A DNA stretch of 42,774 bases from Planctomycetota bacterium. Lineage in GTDB: Bacteria > Planctomycetota > Phycisphaerae > Phycisphaerales > UBA1924. Shown here piece after piece: positions 8,098-15,799 of this stretch (positions are counted from its first letter, which is position 1; the number at the start of each line of letters is the position of its first letter). The notes beneath the pieces are model-generated. The model saw only the letters and a list, made by a program, of their open reading frames with translations. It made no database searches and was not told the origin of the DNA. The DNA is taken from NCBI GenBank assembly GCA_018242645.1, contig JAFEBN010000007.1:1-42774 (forward strand), written 5' to 3'. The position numbers were made by a program, and so were the translations under genes.

Positions 8098-8310
8098 TTA
8101 ACGCTGCATCCGACGAATCGACTCAGCTGAATCCCGCTGGGCTTGCTTCGTTATCTCACGCACCTCGGCATCCACCCGATCAGACCGGGGCGGCGACTTG
8201 CTGAGCGCCACGGCCAACACCGCCACGACGACCACGATTAGGACGCCCCAAACGACAAGTGAATCGCTCTTTGGCGCCAGCGGACTCTGAGTGCGACCGT
8301 TCTCGCTCAT
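8098..8310 (-). CDS. Small single-pass membrane protein
   Basis: A 70-residue protein with one strong membrane helix (residues 17-36, SLVVWGVLIVVVVAVLAVAL) and a charged helical C-terminal tail. GGGAGG five bases before the ATG at 8310 makes translation convincing. Length and topology suit an i-spanin, holin accessory or membrane anchor. With no endolysin visible nearby, a lysis role is only a suggestion. Confidence 0.6.
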   Translation of the reverse strand: MSENGRTQSPLAPKSDSLVVWGVLIVVVVAVLAVALSKSPPRSDRVDAEVREITKQAQRDSAESIRRMQR

Positions 8311-8334
8311 GTGGCCTCCCAGGCCGGATCAAGT

Positions 8335-8949
8335 CTACGGCACCTGTCCAGGGGCGAAATCCATAGTCTCACCTCCGGAAAGTCGCTGCATCATTTCCTG
8401 CAGGAGGGAAGCGAGCTCCCCCGCGATCGCGTTTGCCGCCTCCGCACCGTCGACCTTCAACGCGGCCAGCAACGGGCCAACCGCCCGGCTCGGGAGCGAC
8501 TCCAGCTCGCCGCGCACCTCGGCCAGATGCTGCACGTAACAGGCCCTGACCTTCTCCGCGTCGACAAGCCTGCCGGTTTTTACATGGTGGTCGAGCTCGA
8601 TTACTTTTGTCCGCGCGAGCTTCAGTCGAGATTCGATTTCAATGGGAGTAAGCCCCTCAAAGCGAGGCGCCGATGCAGAGTCGCCCATGCCGGGCGAAAA
8701 TGCGCCGGTTCGCGAGTTGTGCTTTCCCGCCGTTGTTCCGTGGGTGGTGAGCCAGGCCCGCATCTCCTCCGCGTTCATCAGCTTTCGTCCGTGACGGTCA
8801 ACCGTGTGCGGAGCCCCCTTCGCGATGTACTGCTGGACGGCGGAATAGGAGACACCGAGCGAAGGGGCGATCTTTCGACTGGTCAGCGTTCTCGCCGCGA
8901 TTGGGCCGGGCCCTGGCCGTCTAGTCGTCTGTCGCGAGGAACTGCGCAA
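8335..8949 (-). CDS. Terminase small subunit-like DNA-packaging protein (Nu1-like)
   Basis: A 204-residue protein. The TTG start at 8949 follows GGAAGGGG. The N-terminal part (about residues 22-70) is a winged-HTH of the Nu1/DNA-packaging type: KIAPSLGVSYSAVQQYIAKG then a wing with DRHGRKLMNAEEMRAWL. The central segment (LTPIEIESRLKLARTKVIELD..HVKTGRLVDAEKV) and the following arginine-bearing helix (VRGELESLPSRAVGPL) match the oligomerisation region of phage small terminases. It would recognise a packaging site. No large terminase is encoded in the island, so packaging would need a helper phage's motor. Confidence 0.6.
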   Translation of the reverse strand: MRSSSRQTTRRPGPGPIAARTLTSRKIAPSLGVSYSAVQQYIAKGAPHTVDRHGRKLMNAEEMRAWLTTHGTTAGKHNSRTGAFSPGMGDSASAPRFEGLTPIEIESRLKLARTKVIELDHHVKTGRLVDAEKVRACYVQHLAEVRGELESLPSRAVGPLLAALKVDGAEAANAIAGELASLLQEMMQRLSGGETMDFAPGQVP

Positions 8950-9346
8950 GTGACACCCCTTCCGATTTCACTATCTCCTCGAGCTCGCCGCGGATCTCGT
9001 AAACGAGTGCGCGAAACGTCGAAGGCGGGATCTCAAACTCTTGGGCAACACTTCGAATCGGATCCTCCGCAGGATTGTTGAGAAAGTATCGCTCAATCGC
9101 CGGCAGGTAAGACGCGCGACGGCGACCCAGGATGGATAGCGTACCCAGGGGGGGGGGCAACACGCCCTCTGACGCCCCCGCGCGGCGACCGTCATACTCG
9201 CGAGCGCCACGATGATTGCTGGGCGACTTGATCGAATCGCCGTCTGGGATCGAAGCGAAAACTCCCAAGCCCAGACCTGTGATCGGGACCGTCGCCCCCC
9301 CCTTGCCCCAGCGGGCTCGCATTCGCGGCGAGAAACTTGCCGGCAA
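8921..9346 (-). CDS. Hypothetical protein upstream of the terminase-like gene
   Basis: The open frame gives up to 141 residues, but the start is uncertain: TTG at 9346, ATG at 9322 and GTG/TTG codons next to a C10 tract are all possible and none has a good ribosome binding site. The convincing part is the last 70 residues (SYLPAIERYFLNNPAEDPIRSVAQEF.. to LAQFLATDD), which form a helical domain resembling the DNA-binding part of transposase or small-terminase proteins. It overlaps the terminase-like gene by 29 bases, suggesting one transcript. The N-terminal half is low-complexity and may be untranslated. Confidence 0.4.
   Translation of the reverse strand: MPASFSPRMRARWGKGGATVPITGLGLGVFASIPDGDSIKSPSNHRGAREYDGRRAGASEGVLPPPLGTLSILGRRRASYLPAIERYFLNNPAEDPIRSVAQEFEIPPSTFRALVYEIRGELEEIVKSEGVSLAQFLATDD
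9148..9157. repeat. Homopolymer run of ten G (C10 on the coding strand)
   Basis: Ten consecutive G bases lie inside the possible reading frame of the minus-strand gene at 8921-9346. A change of one base would shift between overlapping frames. It could be a slippage site or an assembly error. Confidence 0.7.
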
Positions 9347-9532
9347 GACGCGACCGCAGTTGGCTCCCTCCCCCGCCCTGGCTATCCCCCCCTCCCCCCG
9401 GGGCCTTTCCGTTTTCGCTAAACTGCCGGCGGGTCATCGGTCGCGATTGCAAGCGGGACCGATTCGCGGGTGGTCGGCAGCGCTCCTCCTGGCAGCACTG
9501 CCGGCCCCCGGCCCAAGTCCAGGAGTCTCGAC

Positions 9533-11011
9533 ATGTCAGAAGCCTTGCGCCGTTCGGAAGGGAGCTTCACGCCCACAGCGAGCGATGAAGCCCCGTTGCG
9601 ACTTGCGGTCACAACTCTTCCCGCAGTGCCTTGCCCGATTGACCGGATCCGACTACTCGCTCCGCCCGGAGTTGTGGACGCCATGTCTGCGACCGCGATG
9701 GGCGCGTTCTTTCGGCTTGCGGCTTTCGCTTGGAACAACACGCCGCCCAACACGATTCCAAACGACCCCCCGCTCCTCGCCAAGATCGCTCGAGCTGAGA
9801 ACCCTGCAGAATGGCGAGACGCATGGGCGATTCTCAAACTGGTCTTTGTCCCGGATCCCGCCGATCCTCAGCGACTTGTCAATCCGACGGCACAGCTGTC
9901 GTACGCCCGCAAGGCTGCGAAGGCCGCTATCGACAAATCCCCACGGGTATCAACTCGAGGCCCCCTGCTAGCTGCGCCGCCGGCCGCCGATCCCGCGAAG
10001 CCCTTCAAGCCGCTCATTGAAGAATGGGCATCCAACATGCGAGTCCTAGGCAAGCGGCCGCAGACCATCGCCTCGTTCACGCGCGTGGTTTCATCAACCG
10101 TCAATGCTCTCGGATGGAAATGTCCCGAAGACATCATGGGGCTGCAGCTTGAAGATCACCTGGTCAAAAAGGTCGAGTCCGGCCAGTGGTGCGGCGCAAC
10201 GCTCAACCGAGAGATCGCGTGCTTCCGCAGCTTCTTCCGGTTCCTTCGCAAGCGACAGCTCATCAACGCCGACCCAGTCGAAAACATCGTGAAGGCCGCA
10301 ACAGAAAACGGCCCCGGCGCCCGAGCCGGAACGATTGAGGAGGGCAGGAAACTCCTGGCACATATCGCGTCCAGGATGAACGCAGAGCGAAGAGGGCCCC
10401 AGAACGGGAACCGCCTACTCCAGACGCTGGCGCTATTCCAGGCGGGTATGCGATCGGGGGAACCCGAGAAGCTCCAATGGGGTAGGCACATCGTTCTCGA
10501 TGATGAGGTGCCCCACTTCAACTGGACTTCCGACATTCAAAAAAACCGACACGCCGCGATCGTCGCGATGCACCCGGAACTCGAACGAGCCCTGCGACGA
10601 CACCGGGAGGAAATGCGAGCGTTTGCTCAGCACACGCCGGCGGTTATCGTGTACAACCGACGAAGGGGAAACGCCGGCGAGCCAAAGCGGCGACTCATCA
10701 ATCCAGACTCGCCCGGATCGTTCGTCTTCCCCTGGGCTTCAAGCGCGGCCCAGTTTCGGAAGGATTCCGACCGCGCGGGGATCCCAAAGCTTGACGCCCG
10801 CGGCCGTTCATTCTCCCCGCACAGCGCGAGGAAGTATTTTCAGAATGGCCTCCGCGCCGCCGGCGTGCACGGCAAACTGATCGATTACCTGATGCGTCAC
10901 CACGTCGACGCTTGCTCGCGCTACGACGATCCGACCTTGACCGAGCAGCGAGCCGCCATTGTGTTGCTTCCGACGTTGCTGCCGATGTCAACCACCGAGG
11001 CCACGACATGA
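9533..11011 (+). CDS. Tyrosine recombinase with an N-terminal DUF1376/YdaU-like domain
   Basis: A 492-residue protein from the ATG at 9533 (AGGAG at 9521-9525). Residues about 47-140 look like DUF1376/YdaU of phage replication modules: MSATAMGAFFRLAAFAWNN, PNDPPLLAKIARAENPAEW, then a strand region and a basic helix. Residues about 155-265 are a SAM-like core-binding domain with LNREIACFRSFFRFL. The catalytic domain has the full set: Arg307 (AGMRSGE), Lys337 (QKNRHAA), His430 and Arg433 (PHSARKYF), His456/457 (RHHVDA) and nucleophile Tyr464 (SRYDDP). It stands in addition to the tRNA-adjacent integrase. It may resolve or circularise DNA or act as a second integrase. The domain fusion is unusual. 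It overlaps the next gene by four bases. Confidence 0.75.
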   Translation: MSEALRRSEGSFTPTASDEAPLRLAVTTLPAVPCPIDRIRLLAPPGVVDAMSATAMGAFFRLAAFAWNNTPPNTIPNDPPLLAKIARAENPAEWRDAWAILKLVFVPDPADPQRLVNPTAQLSYARKAAKAAIDKSPRVSTRGPLLAAPPAADPAKPFKPLIEEWASNMRVLGKRPQTIASFTRVVSSTVNALGWKCPEDIMGLQLEDHLVKKVESGQWCGATLNREIACFRSFFRFLRKRQLINADPVENIVKAATENGPGARAGTIEEGRKLLAHIASRMNAERRGPQNGNRLLQTLALFQAGMRSGEPEKLQWGRHIVLDDEVPHFNWTSDIQKNRHAAIVAMHPELERALRRHREEMRAFAQHTPAVIVYNRRRGNAGEPKRRLINPDSPGSFVFPWASSAAQFRKDSDRAGIPKLDARGRSFSPHSARKYFQNGLRAAGVHGKLIDYLMRHHVDACSRYDDPTLTEQRAAIVLLPTLLPMSTTEATT

Positions 11012-12051
11012 AGCCTCGACCAAACAAACGCTCACGCGCCAACGTGTCCCGCCCGCCGAAGCCTGCCGCGGAATCGGCCGCGGCGGGCCCGAGTTCGATA
11101 CGTCAGCTCACTCCGCGCGTTGAACTGATCACGCTGGAGCGAGTTGAAGAATTGCGACAGTCGGCAATCACATCGCGCCAGCTGTCCGAACTGTCACGGG
11201 CAAGCGCCATAGAGCGAGCCATCGGGTCTACGCGACTTTGTCTTGAGTCGGCAGGCATGCTCTCAATCCGCCTGAAAAACGGTTACGAGCTCTCGCTCGT
11301 TCCTAACGACGAGCTTTCGGTATCACCGTCCGAAATCCTGTGCACATTGTTCGTCCGGCTTGACGAAGCGCTCGCATGCGCCGAGGCGGCATGGGGAGAC
11401 GTAACCGAAGAAGACATTCTGGAGTTGAAAAGCGAAAGCGAACTTTCACCGATCGGCCCCGTGGGCGGAATGCCTCACGACTCCGCAATTCATTTTTCGC
11501 GATTGGTGTGGCACAAAGTCTTAGAGGGGCTATTTCGCAGCATAAAAGGCGAGCGCACAGAAGCAGACAACTACGACCAGCGGAGGTTCCAGAATCACTA
11601 CCAATTCTTGATCGCAGAAGACGACTGCGAACGAAATGAGTGGAACGAGCTGATTGGCCGACGCTTCAACCGCGCCGCATCCGGACGAGTGACGCTCGAC
11701 ATGAATCCCTATCCGCTCCCACGCGAAATCACCAACGCTGACAGCTTGCTAGAGCGGGCGATGATCATCATGCGCAAGAGACATGCGTCACCGCAGCAAG
11801 TCGCGCGCGAATCAAAGACTGTCCCCCTCTCTCAAATCATCCACTATCCCGGAACGAAGGCGGGCTTTTGCTCTCCCAGGCAGTTCCAACGGTATCGGAA
11901 AGCCGCTGAGATACGGCCGCTTGCGAAGGGGAGTCGACTCAGCGCAGAAGAGCTGAACCGAATCGCATCAGCTGCTGAGCAATCGGGAACCGCAAGTCGC
12001 CGGCACCACGCCGAGAAGTTTCGCGAACTCGCCAAGTGTTTGTCTGTCTGA
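11008..12051 (+). CDS. Hypothetical island protein
   Basis: A 347-residue protein coupled to the recombinase by ATGA. It opens with a basic Lys/Arg/Pro-rich tail (residues 1-28) that could bind DNA. A mixed alpha/beta middle contains an acidic stretch (WGDVTEEDILELKSESELS), and a helical C-terminus has KRHASPQQVARES. No catalytic motif is recognised. Codon use and AT content are closer to phage cargo than to the flanking chromosome. Its coupling to the recombinase suggests a partner in recombination or in control, but no function can be assigned. Confidence 0.55.
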   Translation: MKPRPNKRSRANVSRPPKPAAESAAAGPSSIRQLTPRVELITLERVEELRQSAITSRQLSELSRASAIERAIGSTRLCLESAGMLSIRLKNGYELSLVPNDELSVSPSEILCTLFVRLDEALACAEAAWGDVTEEDILELKSESELSPIGPVGGMPHDSAIHFSRLVWHKVLEGLFRSIKGERTEADNYDQRRFQNHYQFLIAEDDCERNEWNELIGRRFNRAASGRVTLDMNPYPLPREITNADSLLERAMIIMRKRHASPQQVARESKTVPLSQIIHYPGTKAGFCSPRQFQRYRKAAEIRPLAKGSRLSAEELNRIASAAEQSGTASRRHHAEKFRELAKCLSV

Positions 12052-12054
12052 TTG

Positions 12055-12111
12055 CCCGCCATTTTGCCCGCCATTCCCGCCATTCCCGCCAAAAGCGGGA
12101 TCATCGGCGGG
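12055..12111. repeat. Four tandem CCCGCCATT-type repeats with an inverted GGCGGG
   Basis: CCCGCCATT occurs at 12055-12063, 12067-12075 and 12076-12084, and as CCCGCCAAA at 12085-12093; GGCGGG follows in inverted orientation at 12106-12111. A consensus -35 TTGACA lies at 12118-12123, without a good -10. The array sits 80-140 bases before the excisionase-like gene, so it could be arm-type recombinase sites, iterons or operator sites. Confidence 0.6.
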
Positions 12112-12189
12112 TAGACATTGACAGACCGAATGACAACAGCGAAGCTCCGCCAGCTGTCGGTACCCGACACGCCCGAACGGAGCTAGCCC

Positions 12190-12411
12190 ATGGCTGACAA
12201 CAACGTCCCGCAGATGACCGACCTGAACGAACTTGCCGCAGCGGCTCAAGTCAGCCGCCGCACCCTCGAGCGACTTGTCGCGCAGGGCCGGATTCGCGCG
12301 GTCCGCGTCGGCCGCCTCGTCCGTATCAGCCCCAGCGAGCGTGCCCGGTTCCTTGAGGAAGGCGCGTTGCCAGCTGGCAGTCTCTCGCTCGCACCTTCCA
12401 ACCCCCGCTGA
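12190..12411 (+). CDS. Excisionase-like helix-turn-helix DNA-binding protein
   Basis: A 73-residue protein of the MerR-like excisionase group (HTH_17). The pattern LAAAAQVSRRTLERLVAQGRI is the HTH, and the following VRVGRLVRISPSERARFLEEG is the wing typical of Xis/AlpA proteins. GGAG precedes the ATG at 12190. It is placed just after the CCCGCCATT repeats, which may be its binding sites. It could direct excision by one of the two recombinases or act as a small transcription factor. Confidence 0.75.
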   Translation: MADNNVPQMTDLNELAAAAQVSRRTLERLVAQGRIRAVRVGRLVRISPSERARFLEEGALPAGSLSLAPSNPR

Positions 12412-12453
12412 TTCGACTGGAACACGCGGCCCCGCCGCTTTCGGAGATCAATC

Positions 12454-12663
12454 ATGCCTATTTCGAATCCGCTACCCGCCCTGTCCTCGTCAGCATCTCA
12501 GGCTCTGAAGAACGCGACTGAGTACACCGCCGCAATCAAGTCGCTCTCGCGAATGGACGGCCTTTCTCCCGTCGCCGCGACAGCGGTAGTGAACCAACGC
12601 CGGCCCGACTTGCACAAGGCCTGGTACGCCGCCAAGGTCGCCGAGCAGAATCGACGGCGCTGA
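12454..12663 (+). CDS. Small hypothetical island protein
   Basis: A 69-residue, mostly helical basic protein with GGAGAT nine bases before the ATG at 12454. It contains a pattern often seen in phage-associated small proteins: a helix with EYTAAIKSLSRMDGLSPVAATAVV followed by a helix beginning RRPDLHKAW. It lies between the excisionase-like gene and the replication-type gene. No family recognised. Confidence 0.5.
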   Translation: MPISNPLPALSSSASQALKNATEYTAAIKSLSRMDGLSPVAATAVVNQRRPDLHKAWYAAKVAEQNRRR

Positions 12664-12681
12664 TGCGCCCGGGAGGACCGG

Positions 12682-13431
12682 GTGACAACACCAATCCCTC
12701 GCGGCGCCGGCGACTGGTACGACGCGATAGCCGATGCCGAGTTGACCCTTGAGCAAGCCGCCGTACTTGCCGCCGCCGTTCGGTTCATTGACTGGTCGAC
12801 CGGTGAGCGGCTCCGACCAGGCGTGAGGGCATGGGCGAAACGCGCACGCCTCAGCGAAAGGACCTTGCAACGCCGTCTGCCGGAACTGAAGTCAATGAAC
12901 GTGCTCGTCGAAACTTCACCATCCACCCCTACCAATCCGGCGACCTTCCGGATGAACTTCCGGGCACTGGCGGCTCGAACGCGCCTGACCAGCGCTGCCG
13001 CGACCAAGTCGCCTGAAGGGGGGTGCCACGGTGACACCAGGGGGGCGACTCGGGGACGCCCCCCGGGTGACTCAGAGTCTGATGGGTGGTGTCAGCCGGT
13101 CGCCCAATCACCATCAGAGAACACCTCGGAACAGAAGATGCTTTCTCCCATCGCGATCTCCGCTCGAGGTCAGGGGCTGACATGGTCGCCGGAATCGGGA
13201 TGGGGACCGCTACCGCCTCGGCTTCGCGCAAGCTGGGCAACCGCCTACCCGCGAGTCGATCTCGAGATTGAGCTCGCCCGGGCGTCTGCTTGGCTCGTCA
13301 GCAACCAGAACCGCCGCATTAAAGACCTGACGCGATTCGTGAATAGCTGGCTCTCCAAAGCCGCCGCCGCTCCTGCCCCAAAGTCTGCCGGCGGATTCGA
13401 CATCGCCCAGATGCTCGAGGAGGTCGCATGA
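12682..13431 (+). CDS. Phage replication-type protein with winged-helix domain
   Basis: A 249-residue protein from a GTG at 12682 with GGGAGG five bases upstream. Residues about 20-95 form a helix-turn-helix of the phage replication O/DnaD-like kind: a helix with LTLEQAAVLAAAVRFIDW, then WAKRARLSERTLQRRLPELKSMNVLV. A low-complexity linker (110-165) carries Gly/Ser/Arg. The C-terminal helical part (WATAYPRVDLEIELARASAWLVSN..) resembles modules that hold a helicase or loader. It overlaps the following gene by four bases. A role in starting island replication is likely but inferred. Confidence 0.6.
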   Translation: MTTPIPRGAGDWYDAIADAELTLEQAAVLAAAVRFIDWSTGERLRPGVRAWAKRARLSERTLQRRLPELKSMNVLVETSPSTPTNPATFRMNFRALAARTRLTSAAATKSPEGGCHGDTRGATRGRPPGDSESDGWCQPVAQSPSENTSEQKMLSPIAISARGQGLTWSPESGWGPLPPRLRASWATAYPRVDLEIELARASAWLVSNQNRRIKDLTRFVNSWLSKAAAAPAPKSAGGFDIAQMLEEVA

Positions 13432-13877
13432 ACCAGGACGCCATCAAAGACACGCTCAGCCTGATTGTTCGCCTCTATCCGAACACGAACTGGCCGCCGG
13501 AACTGCAGAAGGAGTTCGCGAGGCGGTTGAAATCGATCGACATAACCGGGGCCCAGGCTGAGGCTGCGATCGTGTCGATGCGAATGTCAAAGCCCTTTCA
13601 GAGCGTGCAGCCCTGCGATCTTCTCGACGCCGTCAGCGGCGCGGAGGCCAAAGGCGGCACCGGCTCAGCAGATGACCGCTCGCTCCCAGATGACCGCGCG
13701 TTTCTCAATCGCGTCCTGCAATCCGACCGCGAAATGTACACTCGCTTTGCCAGCGAACTTCATCGGGAGATGGCGATCCCGCCGCACTACAGAGACGCGC
13801 CCCAGTCATACGCAATTTGGCCGAAGACATGCCAACGCCTGGCGGCCAAGCTCCGCGCTGCGGGGGTGGAATCATGA
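13428..13877 (+). CDS. Hypothetical protein coupled to the replication-type gene
   Basis: A 149-residue protein whose ATG overlaps the preceding stop (ATGA). Helical and charged; the opening (TLSLIVRLYPNTNWPPELQKEFARRL) and a segment near the middle (KPFQSVQPCDLLDAV) resemble the replicative-helicase-accessory proteins that accompany DnaD-like genes in phages (GP59/loader style, WPPEL..EF..RL). No catalytic motif. It is likely part of the same replication cassette. Confidence 0.5.
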   Translation: MNQDAIKDTLSLIVRLYPNTNWPPELQKEFARRLKSIDITGAQAEAAIVSMRMSKPFQSVQPCDLLDAVSGAEAKGGTGSADDRSLPDDRAFLNRVLQSDREMYTRFASELHREMAIPPHYRDAPQSYAIWPKTCQRLAAKLRAAGVES

Positions 13878-14119
13878 GCCGTCAACATCGAATAGCGAGA
13901 CTCGAGCTCAAGCTGGCGACAGTTCGACGTCGCGCGATCGCCAACGCAGGCGTCCTGTCCGCGATCAAACCCAGACTCACGCCCCCGCATGGTCCCGGCT
14001 TTGCCTCGGCCAATCGATCTGCAAATCGACGCCTGATCCTTGCCGCGGAACTTCAGCTTGAAGCGGCGAAGATCGAGCTGTTGATCGCTAGGTCGCGATG
14101 GGGAGCTAAAAACCGATGA
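13874..14119 (+). CDS. Small basic hypothetical protein
   Basis: An 81-residue, arginine-rich helical protein translated from an ATGA overlap, ending in another ATGA overlap. Heptad-like Leu spacing at both ends suggests a helical hairpin or dimer. No family recognised. Confidence 0.45.
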   Translation: MSRQHRIARLELKLATVRRRAIANAGVLSAIKPRLTPPHGPGFASANRSANRRLILAAELQLEAAKIELLIARSRWGAKNR

Positions 14120-14802
14120 AAAGCATTTCGATCACCGACTTGGGATCTGTCGACTTCGGTCCTGAGCTCGCCGTACTTGAGTCTTCGGAGGCGATCGACG
14201 TCGGGCCGGCGATTCGCCAGGCGATGCTTCGAAACCCCCCGCCGGCCGATGCGCCCGATCATGTCATACGCATTACGCAAGCTATTGCTTCGATTTATGT
14301 GAAACTGCGAGAGCTGGCAGATTTGCGCACCAAGTTGGAGTTGGTGATCACCGAGATCGGTCAGCCCCAGAAGCTGCATTTCTTTTCCGAGTTTGATCAG
14401 GCAACGCAGGCCGCTGCAGGCCCGTTCATCGCTGCGGTAGGTCGTTTTCAGAAAGCCCAGGAAGAAGCTCGCCAAGCAGCGAAGTCCGCTGATGAGGCCG
14501 AAGCCGCCGCGATCACGAGCTACCTGATGGACGCAGCAAAGGTCGCTCGAGCAAACGCAATCCGACGCCAAGCGAACGCCGATCAGCTCTCCGGCCAAGC
14601 TCGAGATGCACACCTCGTACATCTACGCGCGAGAGCGGCCGCCGAGCTCCCGATATTTTCCGCTCAGCAACGCGCCGCGCAGTGGTTGATTGCAAGCGGT
14701 CACGTCGGCCAGTGCCTGGCGATTGAGTCCAACGTTCGCCGCACATTGATCCTTGCCTCCATTTCCGACCTTCCCTCTCACTCCCAGGAGCTCACGACAT
14801 GA
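14116..14802 (+). CDS. Hypothetical helical island protein
   Basis: A 228-residue protein, coupled on both sides by four-base overlaps. The first 45 residues are mixed; residues 50-190 are long helices with many Ala, Gln, Arg and Glu (for example AQEEARQAAKSADEAEAA), compatible with coiled coil. There is no membrane segment and no enzymatic motif. Scaffold, head-tail or DNA-organising roles are all possible. Confidence 0.45.
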   Translation: MKSISITDLGSVDFGPELAVLESSEAIDVGPAIRQAMLRNPPPADAPDHVIRITQAIASIYVKLRELADLRTKLELVITEIGQPQKLHFFSEFDQATQAAAGPFIAAVGRFQKAQEEARQAAKSADEAEAAAITSYLMDAAKVARANAIRRQANADQLSGQARDAHLVHLRARAAAELPIFSAQQRAAQWLIASGHVGQCLAIESNVRRTLILASISDLPSHSQELTT

Positions 14803-15632
14803 CGACGAAGACGCCCAGAAAGCTTGCGTCCCAGACTACACCCTTTCGGGTCTCTGCACCGCCGGCGGCGGCGGCGACTGGACCGACCTTGGCCGATTTC
14901 ACGCCGATTCTGGACCGGCTCAGAAAGGCAAATCCGGACCACGCGGTCGCGGCGATGCGGGCCTTCCGCGAGCGGAATGATCCCGCCGAGCCTGTCGCTG
15001 TCCTGCTGCTTGACGACATCCGCACTGTTTACCGAATGCTTGAGGCCGTTCGCGAAGAGGCGACAGAGCTTGAGGCGACAGTCGATCGGGCCAACTGGCA
15101 TCAGCACACCGAGCGTGTGAAGCAGCTCGAGGCCGATGTCGTTCGGCTGACAGGCTCGATTTCGGGATACCGCGAAGCGATCGAGCGCGGCGACACTCAC
15201 CTGACCGACCTCAAGGCGAAGGCCGCTTCTGCCGAAGCTGATCGGAAAATCGCAAGCCTGAAGACTGACATCGATAGCGACGAAGCGCTCGCTGCGCTGC
15301 ACGCGGAGCGCGCGGCACTGTTGTCGCAAGTCGCGGGACTCGAATCTCGGCTCGCGACCTATACCACGGCAAAGAACCGAGCTTTGGAGGCTCAGGAGCT
15401 GCTTCGCGTCGCTGAATCTGACTGGGTGCACAACTCCGCGAGGATGCGTTCGACGATCGAATCCGAGCAAACACAAATTAAATCCGCGAAATCCGAGATC
15501 GCGACGCTGCGTGAAAAGGTCGAGCTGGGCACAGCGGATGGCGATCGCCTCAACTTGCTCCGCGGCATCCTCTCATCGGTTGACATGCAGCTCGACGCCG
15601 CGACGGATCCTCGTCTCCGTACTCCCGTCTGA
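14799..15632 (+). CDS. Hypothetical coiled-coil island protein
   Basis: A 277-residue protein with AGGAG before the ATG at 14799, overlapping the previous stop. After a Pro/Ala-rich N-terminal 30 residues, nearly the whole length from about residue 60 to 260 is predicted coiled coil (ATELEATVDRANWHQHTERVK, LREKVELGTADGDRL and similar). It could be a scaffold or structural rod. It is the last gene before a 167-base noncoding gap that holds two hairpins. Confidence 0.45.
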   Translation: MTTKTPRKLASQTTPFRVSAPPAAAATGPTLADFTPILDRLRKANPDHAVAAMRAFRERNDPAEPVAVLLLDDIRTVYRMLEAVREEATELEATVDRANWHQHTERVKQLEADVVRLTGSISGYREAIERGDTHLTDLKAKAASAEADRKIASLKTDIDSDEALAALHAERAALLSQVAGLESRLATYTTAKNRALEAQELLRVAESDWVHNSARMRSTIESEQTQIKSAKSEIATLREKVELGTADGDRLNLLRGILSSVDMQLDAATDPRLRTPV

Positions 15633-15667
15633 TTGCCTCCTCCTCTTCGCCCGGCGGAGAGTTTTAA

Positions 15668-15766
15668 GGGTGTGGCTTGGGCACGAGCCTCACCCATGTC
15701 CCGGACGCGGTTGCCATAGGCCGCACGCCGGGTTTAGTGCTGCCCCGATCGTCAGGTCGGGGCAGC
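15668..15766 (+). other. Two consecutive stable stem-loops in the island's noncoding gap
   Basis: Stem-loop 1 at 15668-15695 pairs GGGTGTGGCT with AGCCTCACCC (nine pairs, one mismatch). Stem-loop 2 at 15739-15766 pairs GCTGCCCCGA with TCGGGGCAGC perfectly (ten pairs). Neither is followed by a T-run, so simple terminators are unlikely. They lie in the 167-base gap before the gp10-like gene. RNA processing, attenuation, a packaging site or a protein-binding site could explain them. Confidence 0.5.
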
Positions 15767-15799
15767 CATTCGAGTACGATGGTCGAAAGGGAGCATCCC

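Noticed and set aside
7519..9346. A known anti-phage defence system in the minus-strand block
   Set aside because: The three-helix membrane protein and the small single-pass protein have no recognisable effector motif, and the other two genes look like packaging or DNA-binding proteins.
12055..12093. A CRISPR array
   Set aside because: Repeats are nine bases and abut or nearly abut with no unique spacers, and no cas genes are present.
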